DNA of 64,000 nucleotides from contig JBLSDH010000002.1 of the NCBI GenBank assembly GCA_052315415.1, forward strand, positions 1 to 64,000. Reading direction: 5' to 3'. The translations under genes were made by a program, and so were the position numbers. The notes under the pieces are model-generated. The model searched no databases. It was not told the DNA's origin and was given only the letters and a program-made list of their open reading frames with translations. Shown here piece after piece: positions 7,678-16,184 of the stretch; within the stretch, counting starts at the first letter, position 1, and each line of letters opens with the position of its first letter. The stretch is from Cuniculiplasma sp052315415. Lineage in GTDB: Archaea > Thermoplasmatota > Thermoplasmata > Thermoplasmatales > Thermoplasmataceae.

Positions 7678-8690
7678 AAAAAGTATAATTTTAAAGGCAA
7701 TATAAAGAATAGGAAATGCCAGTAAATAAGTGATGAAACAAGGAATATTGGAAATACAATAAATATAAGCATTAGAAAAAATGAAAGATCATATATTTTC
7801 AATGCTTTTTTAATGTCTGAAACTGCAGGGTAAAATCCCTTTCTGTTAACAATATAACTTCCTTTCTTTTCAAGCCTTACATTTAGAGTTGCGGCCATTG
7901 TACACATACCGTAGGCAGCATTCCTGCTCTCAACGGGATATAATAGGGATTTTATGGAGACCTTTCTGTTGTTGTATCCCAGTAAAAATGATGAAACTCT
8001 AATCAATAAAGAGGATATTCTTGCAGGTATTGATGAGAGATAGGTATCAAACCTGGCAGACGCTCTCCCGAACAATCTCAAACTTCCCTCCCTATAACCA
8101 AATATGGAGTCAAGAGTGTTCCCTACCCTGTATACATATGAACCTACTGGGCCAAAAAGTGCAAAGAAAAACAATGAGCCCGCAAAACCGTCACATATTG
8201 ATTCCGATATTGTCTCTATTGCAGCCGAACAAAGTAGTGTTTGGTCAGCCGTTGAAAGATCTCTTCTCACCGTAAGAGAAAGAGCTTTTCTTGCCTCCTC
8301 CATATTTTCAGCTTCTAGATGTGTTATGACTGGTTTAATATGAGAATTCATTGATGAAAGTGCAAAAGTGGATTTAAAAAAGATAGAGTAAACGATAACA
8401 AAAAAGATAAATAAAAAATTAAAGGAATATAAAACATCTTCAAAAATTATGACCGGTAGAATTACAGATATTAAAGTCAATAATACGGTAAGTTTTCCAC
8501 CCAAAAGTTTGTTCTTTATTTTTCCTGTCTTTTTATATATGTATGAGGAAAATTTACCTGTGATTATTGCAATGTGGAATGGCCCTCTCGGTTCTCCAAA
8601 TATTAGATCGATAAAAACAGAAATTATAATTATTCCTGAGAAGAATATTGTTATCTGTATGTAAGGTATCAACGTACTTCCATATTCCAA
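7674..8690 (-). CDS. cbiB: Adenosylcobinamide-phosphate synthase CbiB/CobD
   Basis: Multi-span membrane protein (hydrophobic segments near residues 12-30, 62-80, 88-105, 165-185 and the C-terminal 300-335) with the family landmarks FIDLIFGEPRGPFH, LSTADQTLLCSAAIETISES and DGFAGSLFFFALFGPVGSYVYRVGNTLDS. It attaches (R)-1-aminopropan-2-ol or its phosphate to adenosylcobyric acid. The start is a TTG at 8690 with no clear Shine-Dalgarno sequence, so a slightly different start is possible. Lies 32 bases after cbiP and overlaps cobT by four. Confidence 0.9.
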   Translation of the reverse strand: MEYGSTLIPYIQITIFFSGIIIISVFIDLIFGEPRGPFHIAIITGKFSSYIYKKTGKIKNKLLGGKLTVLLTLISVILPVIIFEDVLYSFNFLFIFFVIVYSIFFKSTFALSSMNSHIKPVITHLEAENMEEARKALSLTVRRDLSTADQTLLCSAAIETISESICDGFAGSLFFFALFGPVGSYVYRVGNTLDSIFGYREGSLRLFGRASARFDTYLSSIPARISSLLIRVSSFLLGYNNRKVSIKSLLYPVESRNAAYGMCTMAATLNVRLEKKGSYIVNRKGFYPAVSDIKKALKIYDLSFFLMLIFIVFPIFLVSSLIYWHFLFFILPLKLYFL

Positions 8691-8722
8691 ATCATTATTA
8701 TTTTTTTCTCAACCTTTTTTCT

Positions 8723-10117
8723 TCAGATCTGAATCATGGTTTCTATATCAATATGTCTTGAAATATTTTCTGAAAATTTCGTAACTATTTCATTCAATAT
8801 GTTTTCATAGTTTTTTGTAATATTTGTTTCGGCAAGCCAGCTTAAAATTTTTGCATTTTCCAATACACCATGGATATTTGTTCCCAATATATTGCCGTCG
8901 AAATACCCTTCTCTTCCGAAGTCAGTCATGGCAAATGGTTTTTTAATTTCTCCAGAAACCTGACCATAGTGGATTTCATACCCATTTCCTTCAAATGATA
9001 TTCCATCTATTTCCCCACTATAATTGATCTGTCTAACTGTCTTCTCTTTTGAATAGTGAAAATCGTAAGGTATAATTCCGAGTCCGTATTCCCTATCTCC
9101 TGTTCTTTCATCATAAATATTTTTCCCTAGAATCTGAAATCCTCCACATATTCCAATGATCTTTACATCACTCTTTGCAATTTCTTTTATCCTTTTATCC
9201 ATACCTGTATCCCTTAGATATTTTATATCCATAAAGACATTCTTTGACCCGGGAAGTATTATTGCCTTCAAACCTTCAGGTATATCTTTATGTATATCTC
9301 TTGCCAAATTGTGATAATATACGCTATCGAGATCACTGTAGTTTTCCCAGTATGGATACTTTATTATGCCTACCTTTCCGTCATCCCTTTTGAAATCATA
9401 ATCAATTGAATCCTCTCCAGGAAGAAATTCTTTTTTAACCTTCGGAACTGTTCCAATATGCTTCAATCCTGTTAGATTTTCAATTTTTTTTATCCCGTCG
9501 TCTAAAATTTTTGTATCTCCCAGCATTTTGTTTATTATGAAACCTTTTATAGTTTCTGGATACTGTGAAAGTTTATATGATCCAAAAATTGAGCCAAATA
9601 CCCCACCATACTCAATATTTCCAACGATGAAACCTTTTCCTTTGGATATTTTTGTTAACCATGTGTTTGAAATGTCCCTATCGTAGAGGTTGATCTCCGA
9701 ACATCCTCCTGCACCCTCAGCAACTATGAAGTCATACTCACCCTTTTTTTCATTAATAATATTCTCTACAATCTTTTTAATATCTCCCGAAATTAATGTT
9801 CCGTATTGGCCCACTGTCCTTATGCCAATACTTTTACCCATAAGAATCACTTGCGACTTTCCCATTCCCTCAGGTTTAATTAACACTGGATTCATCCAAG
9901 CCTCTGGTTCTATACCTGCACCAAATGCCTGTAGCCACTGTGCCCTTGATATTTCACTTCCGTCCCTTGTGGAGATTGAATTTAAAGACATGTTCATTGC
10001 CTTAAAAGGGGCTACCCTGTATCCCTTTGATCTTAGAGTCTTTATTACAGATAGAGTAATTGTTGTTTTACCTGCATTTGAAGATGTACCAAGAATATGC
10101 AATAAATCTCCCATCAT
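8723..10117 (-). CDS. cbiP: Cobyric acid synthase CbiP/CobQ
   Basis: Amidates four side chains of the corrin ring using glutamine and ATP. The N-terminal dethiobiotin synthetase-like domain has the P-loop GTSSNAGKTT at residues 10-19. The C-terminal class I glutaminase domain has nucleophile Cys324 in GICGGFQILG and a catalytic His in NIHGVLE near 425. The length of 464 is complete. Two ATGs in tandem (10117 and 10114) overlap the TGA of the upstream aminotransferase-like gene, indicating coupling. CbiA, for the first amidations, is not in the window. Confidence 0.94.
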   Translation of the reverse strand: MMGDLLHILGTSSNAGKTTITLSVIKTLRSKGYRVAPFKAMNMSLNSISTRDGSEISRAQWLQAFGAGIEPEAWMNPVLIKPEGMGKSQVILMGKSIGIRTVGQYGTLISGDIKKIVENIINEKKGEYDFIVAEGAGGCSEINLYDRDISNTWLTKISKGKGFIVGNIEYGGVFGSIFGSYKLSQYPETIKGFIINKMLGDTKILDDGIKKIENLTGLKHIGTVPKVKKEFLPGEDSIDYDFKRDDGKVGIIKYPYWENYSDLDSVYYHNLARDIHKDIPEGLKAIILPGSKNVFMDIKYLRDTGMDKRIKEIAKSDVKIIGICGGFQILGKNIYDERTGDREYGLGIIPYDFHYSKEKTVRQINYSGEIDGISFEGNGYEIHYGQVSGEIKKPFAMTDFGREGYFDGNILGTNIHGVLENAKILSWLAETNITKNYENILNEIVTKFSENISRHIDIETMIQI

Positions 10118-11115
10118 ATCCCTTTTACAATATTTATGAAATAATCGTTTGCTTCCCTTGATTTTATTGATAGTCTGAAATCAGTCTCCCTGAAACCATA
10201 AAAATTTGAACAATTCCTCAATGAGATACCGTACTTATCCATCTTTGAAATGAATTGGTCCATCTTATTCTCAGGAATCCTAAATGAAAAAAAATTAACA
10301 CTGGAGTCCCCTAATATTTCCCATCCCTTACTTTTTATGAACGCAGTTAATCTTTTTCTTTCCTCCATAACCATTTTAATTTCACTCTTCTGAGGATAAT
10401 TTTTTAAAGAATCTTTCAATAATTCTGGGTAACTCATGGGCATAGTCCATGGCTGGCTCAATTTTTCAAACAGTCTTATATTATCTTTGTTAGACAATAG
10501 ATAACCTATCCTGAGACCAGGTTTTCCCAGAATTTTTGTCATTGATCTTCCAAAAAAAACATTTCTATTTTCTTTTATTATTTCTTCGTGGTCTGGAATT
10601 CCATTATGGTAAAGAAAATCAATATATGCCTCATCTATGAAAATTCTGATGTCTCTTCCATAATAAAAAAGGTTTTCGTAAAAGTTTCTTCCCGGGTATT
10701 CCCCTGTAGGATTCACTGGTATATTAGTACTAAACATGTTTATTTTATATTTTTTAATCAAGGATGGATTCCTAAATATCCCCTTTACAGGTATTCTTGA
10801 AATTAAACAACCCGCTCTAATTGCAGACCTCATATGTTCAGAAAACAGAGGCTCTCCAAATGCAACCCTTGAATTATTGAATACTGAATAATATGTGTAT
10901 ATTAAGGATGTCATTCCATAGAAAGGATAAATATTTTCAGTACTGAATCCAGTGAATTCTGAAATTATTTTCCTTATTTCATTTTCAACGTTTGGATAAG
11001 TTGAATACTCATCTTTTTCACCAGACATGTCTAAAATATTGGTAGACATGTCATAAAGTGGATTTTGAATAGCCCTGAAATATTGATCTCCGTGTATAAA
11101 ATTTTTATTGTCCAT
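10114..11115 (-). CDS. PLP aminotransferase class I, HisC/CobD-like (putative threonine-phosphate decarboxylase)
   Basis: Fold-type I PLP enzyme. With the start at ATG 11115, the family residues are NPTGEY (Asn135), DEAYIDF (Asp161) and the Schiff-base Lys194 in SMTKILGKPGLRIGY. The HGD near the N-terminus and overall shape match HisC and the L-threonine-O-3-phosphate decarboxylase CobD, which makes the aminopropanol phosphate used by CbiB. Its position directly upstream of cbiP and cbiB favours the cobalamin role; histidinol-phosphate aminotransferase is the alternative. The frame stays open upstream to 11217 but that would run into cobS, so I prefer the internal start giving 333 residues. 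Confidence 0.78.
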   Translation of the reverse strand: MDNKNFIHGDQYFRAIQNPLYDMSTNILDMSGEKDEYSTYPNVENEIRKIISEFTGFSTENIYPFYGMTSLIYTYYSVFNNSRVAFGEPLFSEHMRSAIRAGCLISRIPVKGIFRNPSLIKKYKINMFSTNIPVNPTGEYPGRNFYENLFYYGRDIRIFIDEAYIDFLYHNGIPDHEEIIKENRNVFFGRSMTKILGKPGLRIGYLLSNKDNIRLFEKLSQPWTMPMSYPELLKDSLKNYPQKSEIKMVMEERKRLTAFIKSKGWEILGDSSVNFFSFRIPENKMDQFISKMDKYGISLRNCSNFYGFRETDFRLSIKSREANDYFINIVKGI

Positions 11116-11167
11116 TGCTGAAATTTTTTTCACAAAAATGTAATAAATTTCATAAATATATCTCTTT

Positions 11168-11890
11168 GTGGGAAAGATAACTAATGCTTTAATCAGCGCA
11201 ATCTCTTTTTTTACCATAATACCAGTTAAAAGTTCTCAATTTGATCAGAACGGAATTATTTTCATTTTTTTTGTGTACGGATTAATTGGAATTATTTCAT
11301 CCCTTTTTTATTACATTATAAGATTTTTTCTCCCTTCCATGATTTCTATTTTTTTATCTTTCTTTCTTCTGTTTATTTTAAGAGGTTTTCAGAACCTTGA
11401 TGCTGTCCTGGACACCGGAGATGGACTCATGAAAAGAGGAAATGTAGAAGAAAGGCTAAGAGTTATGAAGGATACATCAACGGGTGCTGGGGCAATAGGT
11501 CTATTTGCATTCATATTTGGAACCACATTCATTTCCCTTATACAAATTTCCAATTTCAACTTTCTCACTTTTTTTGAAATTGAGATGTCTTCAGTTTTTT
11601 TCACTGCACTTCTTATGTTTAGAAATAATACAATAGGGATTGGTTTTGCATCCTACTTCAAAAACGTTTCAGATAAATGGAACTTTTTTTCATTAAACAT
11701 ATTGTTACCATTACTGATATTGATTTTTATGGGATTTTCAATTATACTTATTATAATGTTAATACTTGCTGCATTTTCAATTAGATTATACTTTTTTAAA
11801 ATATTTGGTGGTTACAATGGGGATATAGCCGGAGCCGCTGGGGAAATTGGAAAGATGATTTTGTCCCTGTTACTTTTAATAAAGATGTGA
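11168..11890 (+). CDS. cobS: Adenosylcobinamide-GDP ribazoletransferase CobS
   Basis: Polytopic membrane enzyme joining adenosylcobinamide-GDP with alpha-ribazole (or its phosphate), the last skeleton-forming step of cobalamin synthesis. Landmarks are the acidic motif QNLDAVLDTGDGLMKRG (about 77-93), MKDTSTGAGAIGLFA (about 100-114) and the C-terminal GGYNGDIAGAAGEIGKM. Six or so hydrophobic spans. GTG start. Transcribed away from the rest of the cobalamin genes, with 52 bases between it and the preferred aminotransferase start. Confidence 0.93.
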   Translation: MGKITNALISAISFFTIIPVKSSQFDQNGIIFIFFVYGLIGIISSLFYYIIRFFLPSMISIFLSFFLLFILRGFQNLDAVLDTGDGLMKRGNVEERLRVMKDTSTGAGAIGLFAFIFGTTFISLIQISNFNFLTFFEIEMSSVFFTALLMFRNNTIGIGFASYFKNVSDKWNFFSLNILLPLLILIFMGFSIILIIMLILAAFSIRLYFFKIFGGYNGDIAGAAGEIGKMILSLLLLIKM

Positions 11891-11940
11891 TGGTAGTGAA
11901 ATGCTTAAAATTAAATCAACAATATACATATGGTGATTAA

Positions 11941-12126
11941 ATGGTAAGATACAGTTATAGTTGCAAAGATGTAGGATTTGAATGCGGATATCAGGTTAAT
12001 GAACCCACAAAAAAAGATCTGTGGGCAAAAATAAAGATACATAATAGATATGCTCATAACCAATTTGAAATATCCCCTGAGTGGGAGAAAAAAATTGAAA
12101 ATGCAATAAAGGAAACGGAACAATGA
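11941..12126 (+). CDS. DUF1059 family small protein
   Basis: A 61-residue protein with the DUF1059 pattern: SCKDVGFECGYQV at residues 7-19 (Cys8, Cys15), a middle helix, and a HNRYAHNQFEISPEW segment with the conserved histidine. Function of the family is unknown; the paired cysteines and histidine hint at metal or redox chemistry, which is inference. GGTGATTAA directly before the ATG is a good Shine-Dalgarno sequence. Its stop overlaps the start of the NOG1-like GTPase (ATGA), so the two are co-translated. Confidence 0.85.
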   Translation: MVRYSYSCKDVGFECGYQVNEPTKKDLWAKIKIHNRYAHNQFEISPEWEKKIENAIKETEQ

Positions 12127-13076
12127 TTAAGATAAATACCATCCTCACGGGAGATGAGTTAATAGATAAATGCCTTAGGAGGGCTGCAAAAATAGAGATT
12201 CCTTACGACAGGATTTTTGAGGAAAAAATCAGAAAGGAAAACATTGGAAGAATATCTACAATAGAATCTATTTCTGTGGGGTATCTTAAAAAAACGGTTA
12301 GACGGTTTCCTGGTATAGAAAGGATACATCCCTATTATGAGGATCTTATAGATCTTAAATTCGGAAGGGTTGAGTACAAAAGATCATTAAACAATGTAGA
12401 GTGGGCTGCAGATAAGATAGTTGAACTTTCAACAGATAGCATTAAAAAAATAAAAAAAACAAAGGAAGCTCACAATATGGTATCCATAAGAAAAGAGTTC
12501 TATGGGAGATTCTGTTCCATTATTGAGCACATAGATGGTGATTTAAAATTTCTTTCAAAAGTGAGGGGGTTTATTAAAAAATTGCCTGACGTAGAAGCAG
12601 ACATTCCATATCTTATAATTGGTGGAATGCCAAACGTAGGGAAAAGTTCCCTTGTGAACGCTTTGACTGGAGGAAAAATAAAAACTGCACCATATCCTTT
12701 TACCACACTAGATGTTTCAGTTGGTCACTATTATACGGGTGACATAAAAATTGGGGTCATTGATACGCCCGGACTGCTGGACAGAGATTTTGAAAGCATG
12801 AATGAGATGGAAAAAAAAGCAATTCTTGCAATGAAAGATATCAAAGGTGAAATAATATTTCTTATAGATTATTCTGAGAGCTGCGGTTATTCCGTTGAAA
12901 GCCAGATGACGGTTCTTGAAAATTTAAAGAAAAATTTTAGAAAGGAAATTACCTCAGTTCAGGCCAAAGTAGACATCAGTGATGTTAAGTTAGATATTTG
13001 CGTTTCAGTACATGATGCAAAAACAATTGAAAGATTTAAGAAGATTATGGAGGAGAAATTGATCTATGCATATTGA
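12123..13076 (+). CDS. NOG1-like GTPase (Obg/TRAFAC class)
   Basis: N-terminal helical region of about 155 residues followed by a G domain: G1 GGMPNVGKSSLVNALTGG (about 167-184), G2 region with PFTT, G3 VIDTPGLLDRDFE (about 215-227). The helical N-terminus plus Obg-type G domain is the layout of NOG1 (COG1084), which in eukaryotes acts in 60S subunit maturation; a ribosome assembly role is inferred. The G4 motif near 280 reads as AKVDISD rather than NKxD, a mild deviation. It overlaps both neighbours, DUF1059 and gltX, in one operon. Confidence 0.88.
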   Translation: MIKINTILTGDELIDKCLRRAAKIEIPYDRIFEEKIRKENIGRISTIESISVGYLKKTVRRFPGIERIHPYYEDLIDLKFGRVEYKRSLNNVEWAADKIVELSTDSIKKIKKTKEAHNMVSIRKEFYGRFCSIIEHIDGDLKFLSKVRGFIKKLPDVEADIPYLIIGGMPNVGKSSLVNALTGGKIKTAPYPFTTLDVSVGHYYTGDIKIGVIDTPGLLDRDFESMNEMEKKAILAMKDIKGEIIFLIDYSESCGYSVESQMTVLENLKKNFRKEITSVQAKVDISDVKLDICVSVHDAKTIERFKKIMEEKLIYAY

Positions 13077-14727
13077 TCAGGAAATTAAAAGATTGGCATT
13101 AAAAAATGCAATTTCACATGATGGAAAATGTGATGCGGGAAGCATAATTAACAAACTTATAGGATTGGATCCAAATCTGAAAACAAAAATCAGGGATATT
13201 AAGTCAAAGATAGATGAGGTTGTAAATCAGGTAAATATGTTATCCGTAAGTGAACAAAGGGAAATACTGAATGCTGAATTCCCTGAAGAGGCAAAAATAA
13301 AGAAAGAAAATGAGGAAGAAAAAAGATTACCTGATTTAAAAAATGTGAAAGGGAGGGTGGTCATGAGAATGGCCCCGTCTCCATCCGGTCCTCTGCATAT
13401 AGGCCATACCAGGATGTGCATTCTCAATGACGAGTATGTAAAAAGATACGGAGGTGACTTGATATTGAGAATTGAAGATACAAATCCTAACAATATCTTT
13501 CCTGGTGCCTATGAGATGATACCTGAAGACAATAAATGGCTGGGTGTTGAATTCACCAAACTCTATATACAGTCAGAAAGATTTCAATATTATTATGATG
13601 TGGCAAGGGAGCTTCTTAGGAGGGGAAACGCCTACATATGTACATGTGTGGCTGATGAGTTTAAGGAAAAACTAGCAAGATCGGAGTCATGTGTACATAG
13701 AAATACAAATCCAGAGGAAAATCTGGAAAAATTTGAAATGATTTTATCAGGGAAATTCAATGAAAAATCAGCAGTTATGATGATAAAAACCGATTTAAAG
13801 GATCCAAACCCTGCACTGAGGGATTGGGTGGCATTCAGAATAATTGAAAAGCCACATCCACACACTGGAAAAAGATACAGATTTTATCCTTTGATGAATT
13901 TTAGTGTTGCCTGTGATGATCATGACATGGGATTGACACATGTTATCCGTGGATCCGATCACCTGAATAACACTTACAGACAAAAATGGATATTCAATTA
14001 TCTTGGATGGGAAATTCCAGAATATTTTCACTATGGAAGAATAAATATTGGAAATGCAGTACTTAGTACAACTCAAATGAGAAAGGGAATTGAAAACGGT
14101 ACATATGAAAACTGGGAAGACATCAGGATCGCAACAGTAAGGTCCTTTGCAAGAAGAGGATACAGGCCTGAAACATTCAGAAGATACTGGATAATGTCTG
14201 GACTGAATGACGTTAATTCTGAATTTTCTTGGGAAATATTTAATTCAATAAACAGGCAGATCATTGATCCCTATTCAGACAGGTACTTTTTTATCCCGGA
14301 ACCTCAAATCATAAAGATTGAAAAATCCCCATCAACAGTTTCAAAAATACCAAAATATCCAAACAATCAAAGCAGAGGTTACCGTGAATATGAGGTAAAG
14401 GAGAATGCCGAATTAATGGTGGACAAAAAGGATATCCAGAATATCGCTGATGGAGAAATCATTAGGCTGAAGGATCTTTACAACATAGAATTTAAGGATG
14501 GAAGATTCATATATCACAGCACAGAGGTAATTGATAGGAAAAAGAAAATTATACAGTGGCTTATTCCAGAAAAAAGCTCTCCTTTCAGCGTTCAAAAACC
14601 AGATGGAAGCTGGGAAAAAGGATTGGCAGAGACATACACATTGTCTGCCTCTGGAACCATTCAATTTGAGAGGTATGGTTTTGTGAACAAAATCAGTGAG
14701 AGTGAGGCACTTTATCTCCACAGATAA
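13066..14727 (+). CDS. gltX: Glutamyl-tRNA synthetase
   Basis: Class I synthetase of the archaeal/GlnRS-like type. An N-terminal extension of about 95 residues precedes the catalytic core, where MAPSPSGPLHIGHTRM (about 102-117) holds the HIGH motif, RIEDTNP follows, and TTQMRKG near 345 is the KMSKS equivalent. The C-terminal beta-barrel anticodon region ends at residue 553. Archaeal GluRS is usually non-discriminating, charging tRNA-Gln too with later amidation, but that cannot be decided here. Overlaps the NOG1-like gene by 11 bases and ends one base before a convergent PRC-barrel gene. Confidence 0.95.
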   Translation: MHIDQEIKRLALKNAISHDGKCDAGSIINKLIGLDPNLKTKIRDIKSKIDEVVNQVNMLSVSEQREILNAEFPEEAKIKKENEEEKRLPDLKNVKGRVVMRMAPSPSGPLHIGHTRMCILNDEYVKRYGGDLILRIEDTNPNNIFPGAYEMIPEDNKWLGVEFTKLYIQSERFQYYYDVARELLRRGNAYICTCVADEFKEKLARSESCVHRNTNPEENLEKFEMILSGKFNEKSAVMMIKTDLKDPNPALRDWVAFRIIEKPHPHTGKRYRFYPLMNFSVACDDHDMGLTHVIRGSDHLNNTYRQKWIFNYLGWEIPEYFHYGRINIGNAVLSTTQMRKGIENGTYENWEDIRIATVRSFARRGYRPETFRRYWIMSGLNDVNSEFSWEIFNSINRQIIDPYSDRYFFIPEPQIIKIEKSPSTVSKIPKYPNNQSRGYREYEVKENAELMVDKKDIQNIADGEIIRLKDLYNIEFKDGRFIYHSTEVIDRKKKIIQWLIPEKSSPFSVQKPDGSWEKGLAETYTLSASGTIQFERYGFVNKISESEALYLHR

Positions 14728-14994
14728 TTAAAGCTTTGGAAAATCATGAAGGACAACTATGTCCTCAACTGATTTAACCCACTTGTATGGTATTCCTATG
14801 TTTTCTGCCCCATTAATAAGAGGCTTTGCTCTTATCTCTTCTCTCAATTCCGAGACGATGAGTTCTTTTATCTCTTTTAGTTTTCCGTTTTCCTCTATTA
14901 CTACAAGAACCTCAATTATTTTCCCTATATACTTTCCAAACTGAGTGTAAACATCTTTTCCTATCATTTTTGACATTTCAACTGTTTCGTCCAT
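14728..14994 (-). CDS. PRC-barrel domain protein (first of two)
   Basis: With ATG 14994, chosen because GGTGATCAG precedes it, the protein is 88 residues. SKMIGKDVYTQFGKYIGKI is the typical PRC-barrel opening strand pair, followed by a hydrophobic VLVVIEENGKLKEIKELIV strand and IPYKWVKSVEDIVVL at the end. PRC-barrels are found in RNA-processing and photosynthetic proteins, and in archaea in the CdpB cell-division proteins; the role here is not established. The reading frame continues upstream inside guaAA but without support. It follows guaAA by four bases, so it is probably co-transcribed with it. Confidence 0.8.
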   Translation of the reverse strand: MDETVEMSKMIGKDVYTQFGKYIGKIIEVLVVIEENGKLKEIKELIVSELREEIRAKPLINGAENIGIPYKWVKSVEDIVVLHDFPKL

Positions 14995-14998
14995 CTGA

Positions 14999-15562
14999 TC
15001 ACCGACAATAATCAATGAAGTTTTGAAATATATCCTTTCCGTACATGGTGTGTTCAACTTCCGGATGAAATTGAACGCCAAATATTGGACGCTTAACTGA
15101 TCTGAATGCCTGCACAGTGCAGTTTTTCGAAAATGCACATCTCAGCATCTCCTCAGGAAGCTCAAATATTTCATCATTATGGTTTTCCCATACTGTAACT
15201 GCATCTGGGAGGTTACTGAATATACCACCTTTATCTGTGAATGTTATCACAGTCTTTCCGAATTCTGGAGTTTGTGCCTTTCTCACCTTTCCACCAAGAT
15301 GAAGGGCCGTGAACTGTGCACCCACACAAATGCCAAGGATTGGCCTATCCTGTTCATCTATAAGTTGACCCATGTTTCCAAGTTCCTTAACATCCGTGTT
15401 TATACTTGGAGCTCCTCCTGAAAGTACCCAACCATCTGCATCCTTGATTTGAAGAAAATCCATGCTGTTATCAACAATTTCACTTTCTACACCAAGCTTT
15501 GTGAGCAATCTCCACTCTTTGTGTGTCCATTGTCCACCGTTATCCACCACGTATATTTTCAA
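14999..15562 (-). CDS. guaAA: GMP synthase, glutamine amidotransferase subunit
   Basis: Stand-alone class I glutaminase that feeds ammonia to the separate archaeal GMP synthase ATP-pyrophosphatase subunit (not in this window). The triad is visible: Cys79 in GICVGAQ, His166 and Glu168 in FHPEVEH. I choose TTG 15562, giving MKIYVVDNGGQ, because GGTGAT (15567-15572) sits four bases upstream and covers the end of the preceding methyltransferase gene; an in-frame ATG at 15580 would add six residues and lack such a site. Length of 187 residues is usual. Confidence 0.92.
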   Translation of the reverse strand: MKIYVVDNGGQWTHKEWRLLTKLGVESEIVDNSMDFLQIKDADGWVLSGGAPSINTDVKELGNMGQLIDEQDRPILGICVGAQFTALHLGGKVRKAQTPEFGKTVITFTDKGGIFSNLPDAVTVWENHNDEIFELPEEMLRCAFSKNCTVQAFRSVKRPIFGVQFHPEVEHTMYGKDIFQNFIDYCR

Positions 15563-15563
15563 A

Positions 15564-16136
15564 TCAATCACCATGCTCATAGATTGATAGATAATGATAT
15601 TGCAACTCCATACTTTCTCTTCTTATATATTTGCCTCTGCTAAAAATTCTATCAAGTTCCTCCTGGGATATTTTAATTTCATCTGGAGGCCCTATCTCAA
15701 TACCTTTTTTAAATTCTATTAGGTAAGCCTTTTTTACCTTCATTTTTTGAAATATCTCAGGAAGGAATTCGCGACATGGAAAATCATGAAAACTCGTTGA
15801 CATAAAAACAATATTAGCCCCATTCATATTTTCAGTTTTACAAACATCCTCACATAAAACTGATATGTTATTGATTTTATTTTGGTAAATTTTATTTCTT
15901 ACAATTTCACATGCCTTTTCACTTGTATCTATGGCAATGACTTTTCCAGCCCTTTTTGAAAATTCCAAGGAATAATAACCGTCTCCACATCCTAAGTCTG
16001 CAAGAACATCATTTTCATTAACTTTAAAAAACCTAAAAATCTTTTCTGTATCCATATATTTTTTTCTGAATTCCGATATTCGGTCATAATCAAAATCTTC
16101 CTTATGATGATGCATCGAACTGTATATCGATCTCAT
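15564..16136 (-). CDS. Class I SAM-dependent methyltransferase
   Basis: Rossmann-type methyltransferase. Motif I is VLADLGCGDGYYSLEFSKR at about residues 44-62, followed by VIAIDTSEKACEIV (motif II acidic residue) and NIVFMSTSFHDFP. The N-terminal MHHHKEDF is rich in histidine. The substrate is not apparent; similar small proteins are annotated only as UbiE/ArsM-like. It is upstream of guaAA with its stop two bases before the guaAA start, so they share an operon although no functional link is obvious. Confidence 0.82.
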   Translation of the reverse strand: MRSIYSSMHHHKEDFDYDRISEFRKKYMDTEKIFRFFKVNENDVLADLGCGDGYYSLEFSKRAGKVIAIDTSEKACEIVRNKIYQNKINNISVLCEDVCKTENMNGANIVFMSTSFHDFPCREFLPEIFQKMKVKKAYLIEFKKGIEIGPPDEIKISQEELDRIFSRGKYIRRESMELQYHYLSIYEHGD

Positions 16137-16184
16137 AAAATAATATTCTCTATCAGAAAAATTTTTTATTAATGTTTTGTAATA

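Noticed and set aside
8691..8722. Cobalamin riboswitch or terminator between cbiP and cbiB
   Set aside because: The gap is 32 bases with a T-rich run only; too short for an aptamer and more likely a plain operon spacer.
14995..15138. N-terminal 48-codon extension of the first PRC-barrel frame
   Set aside because: It overlaps guaAA coding sequence, has no domain, and a good GGTGAT plus ATG start lies at 14994.
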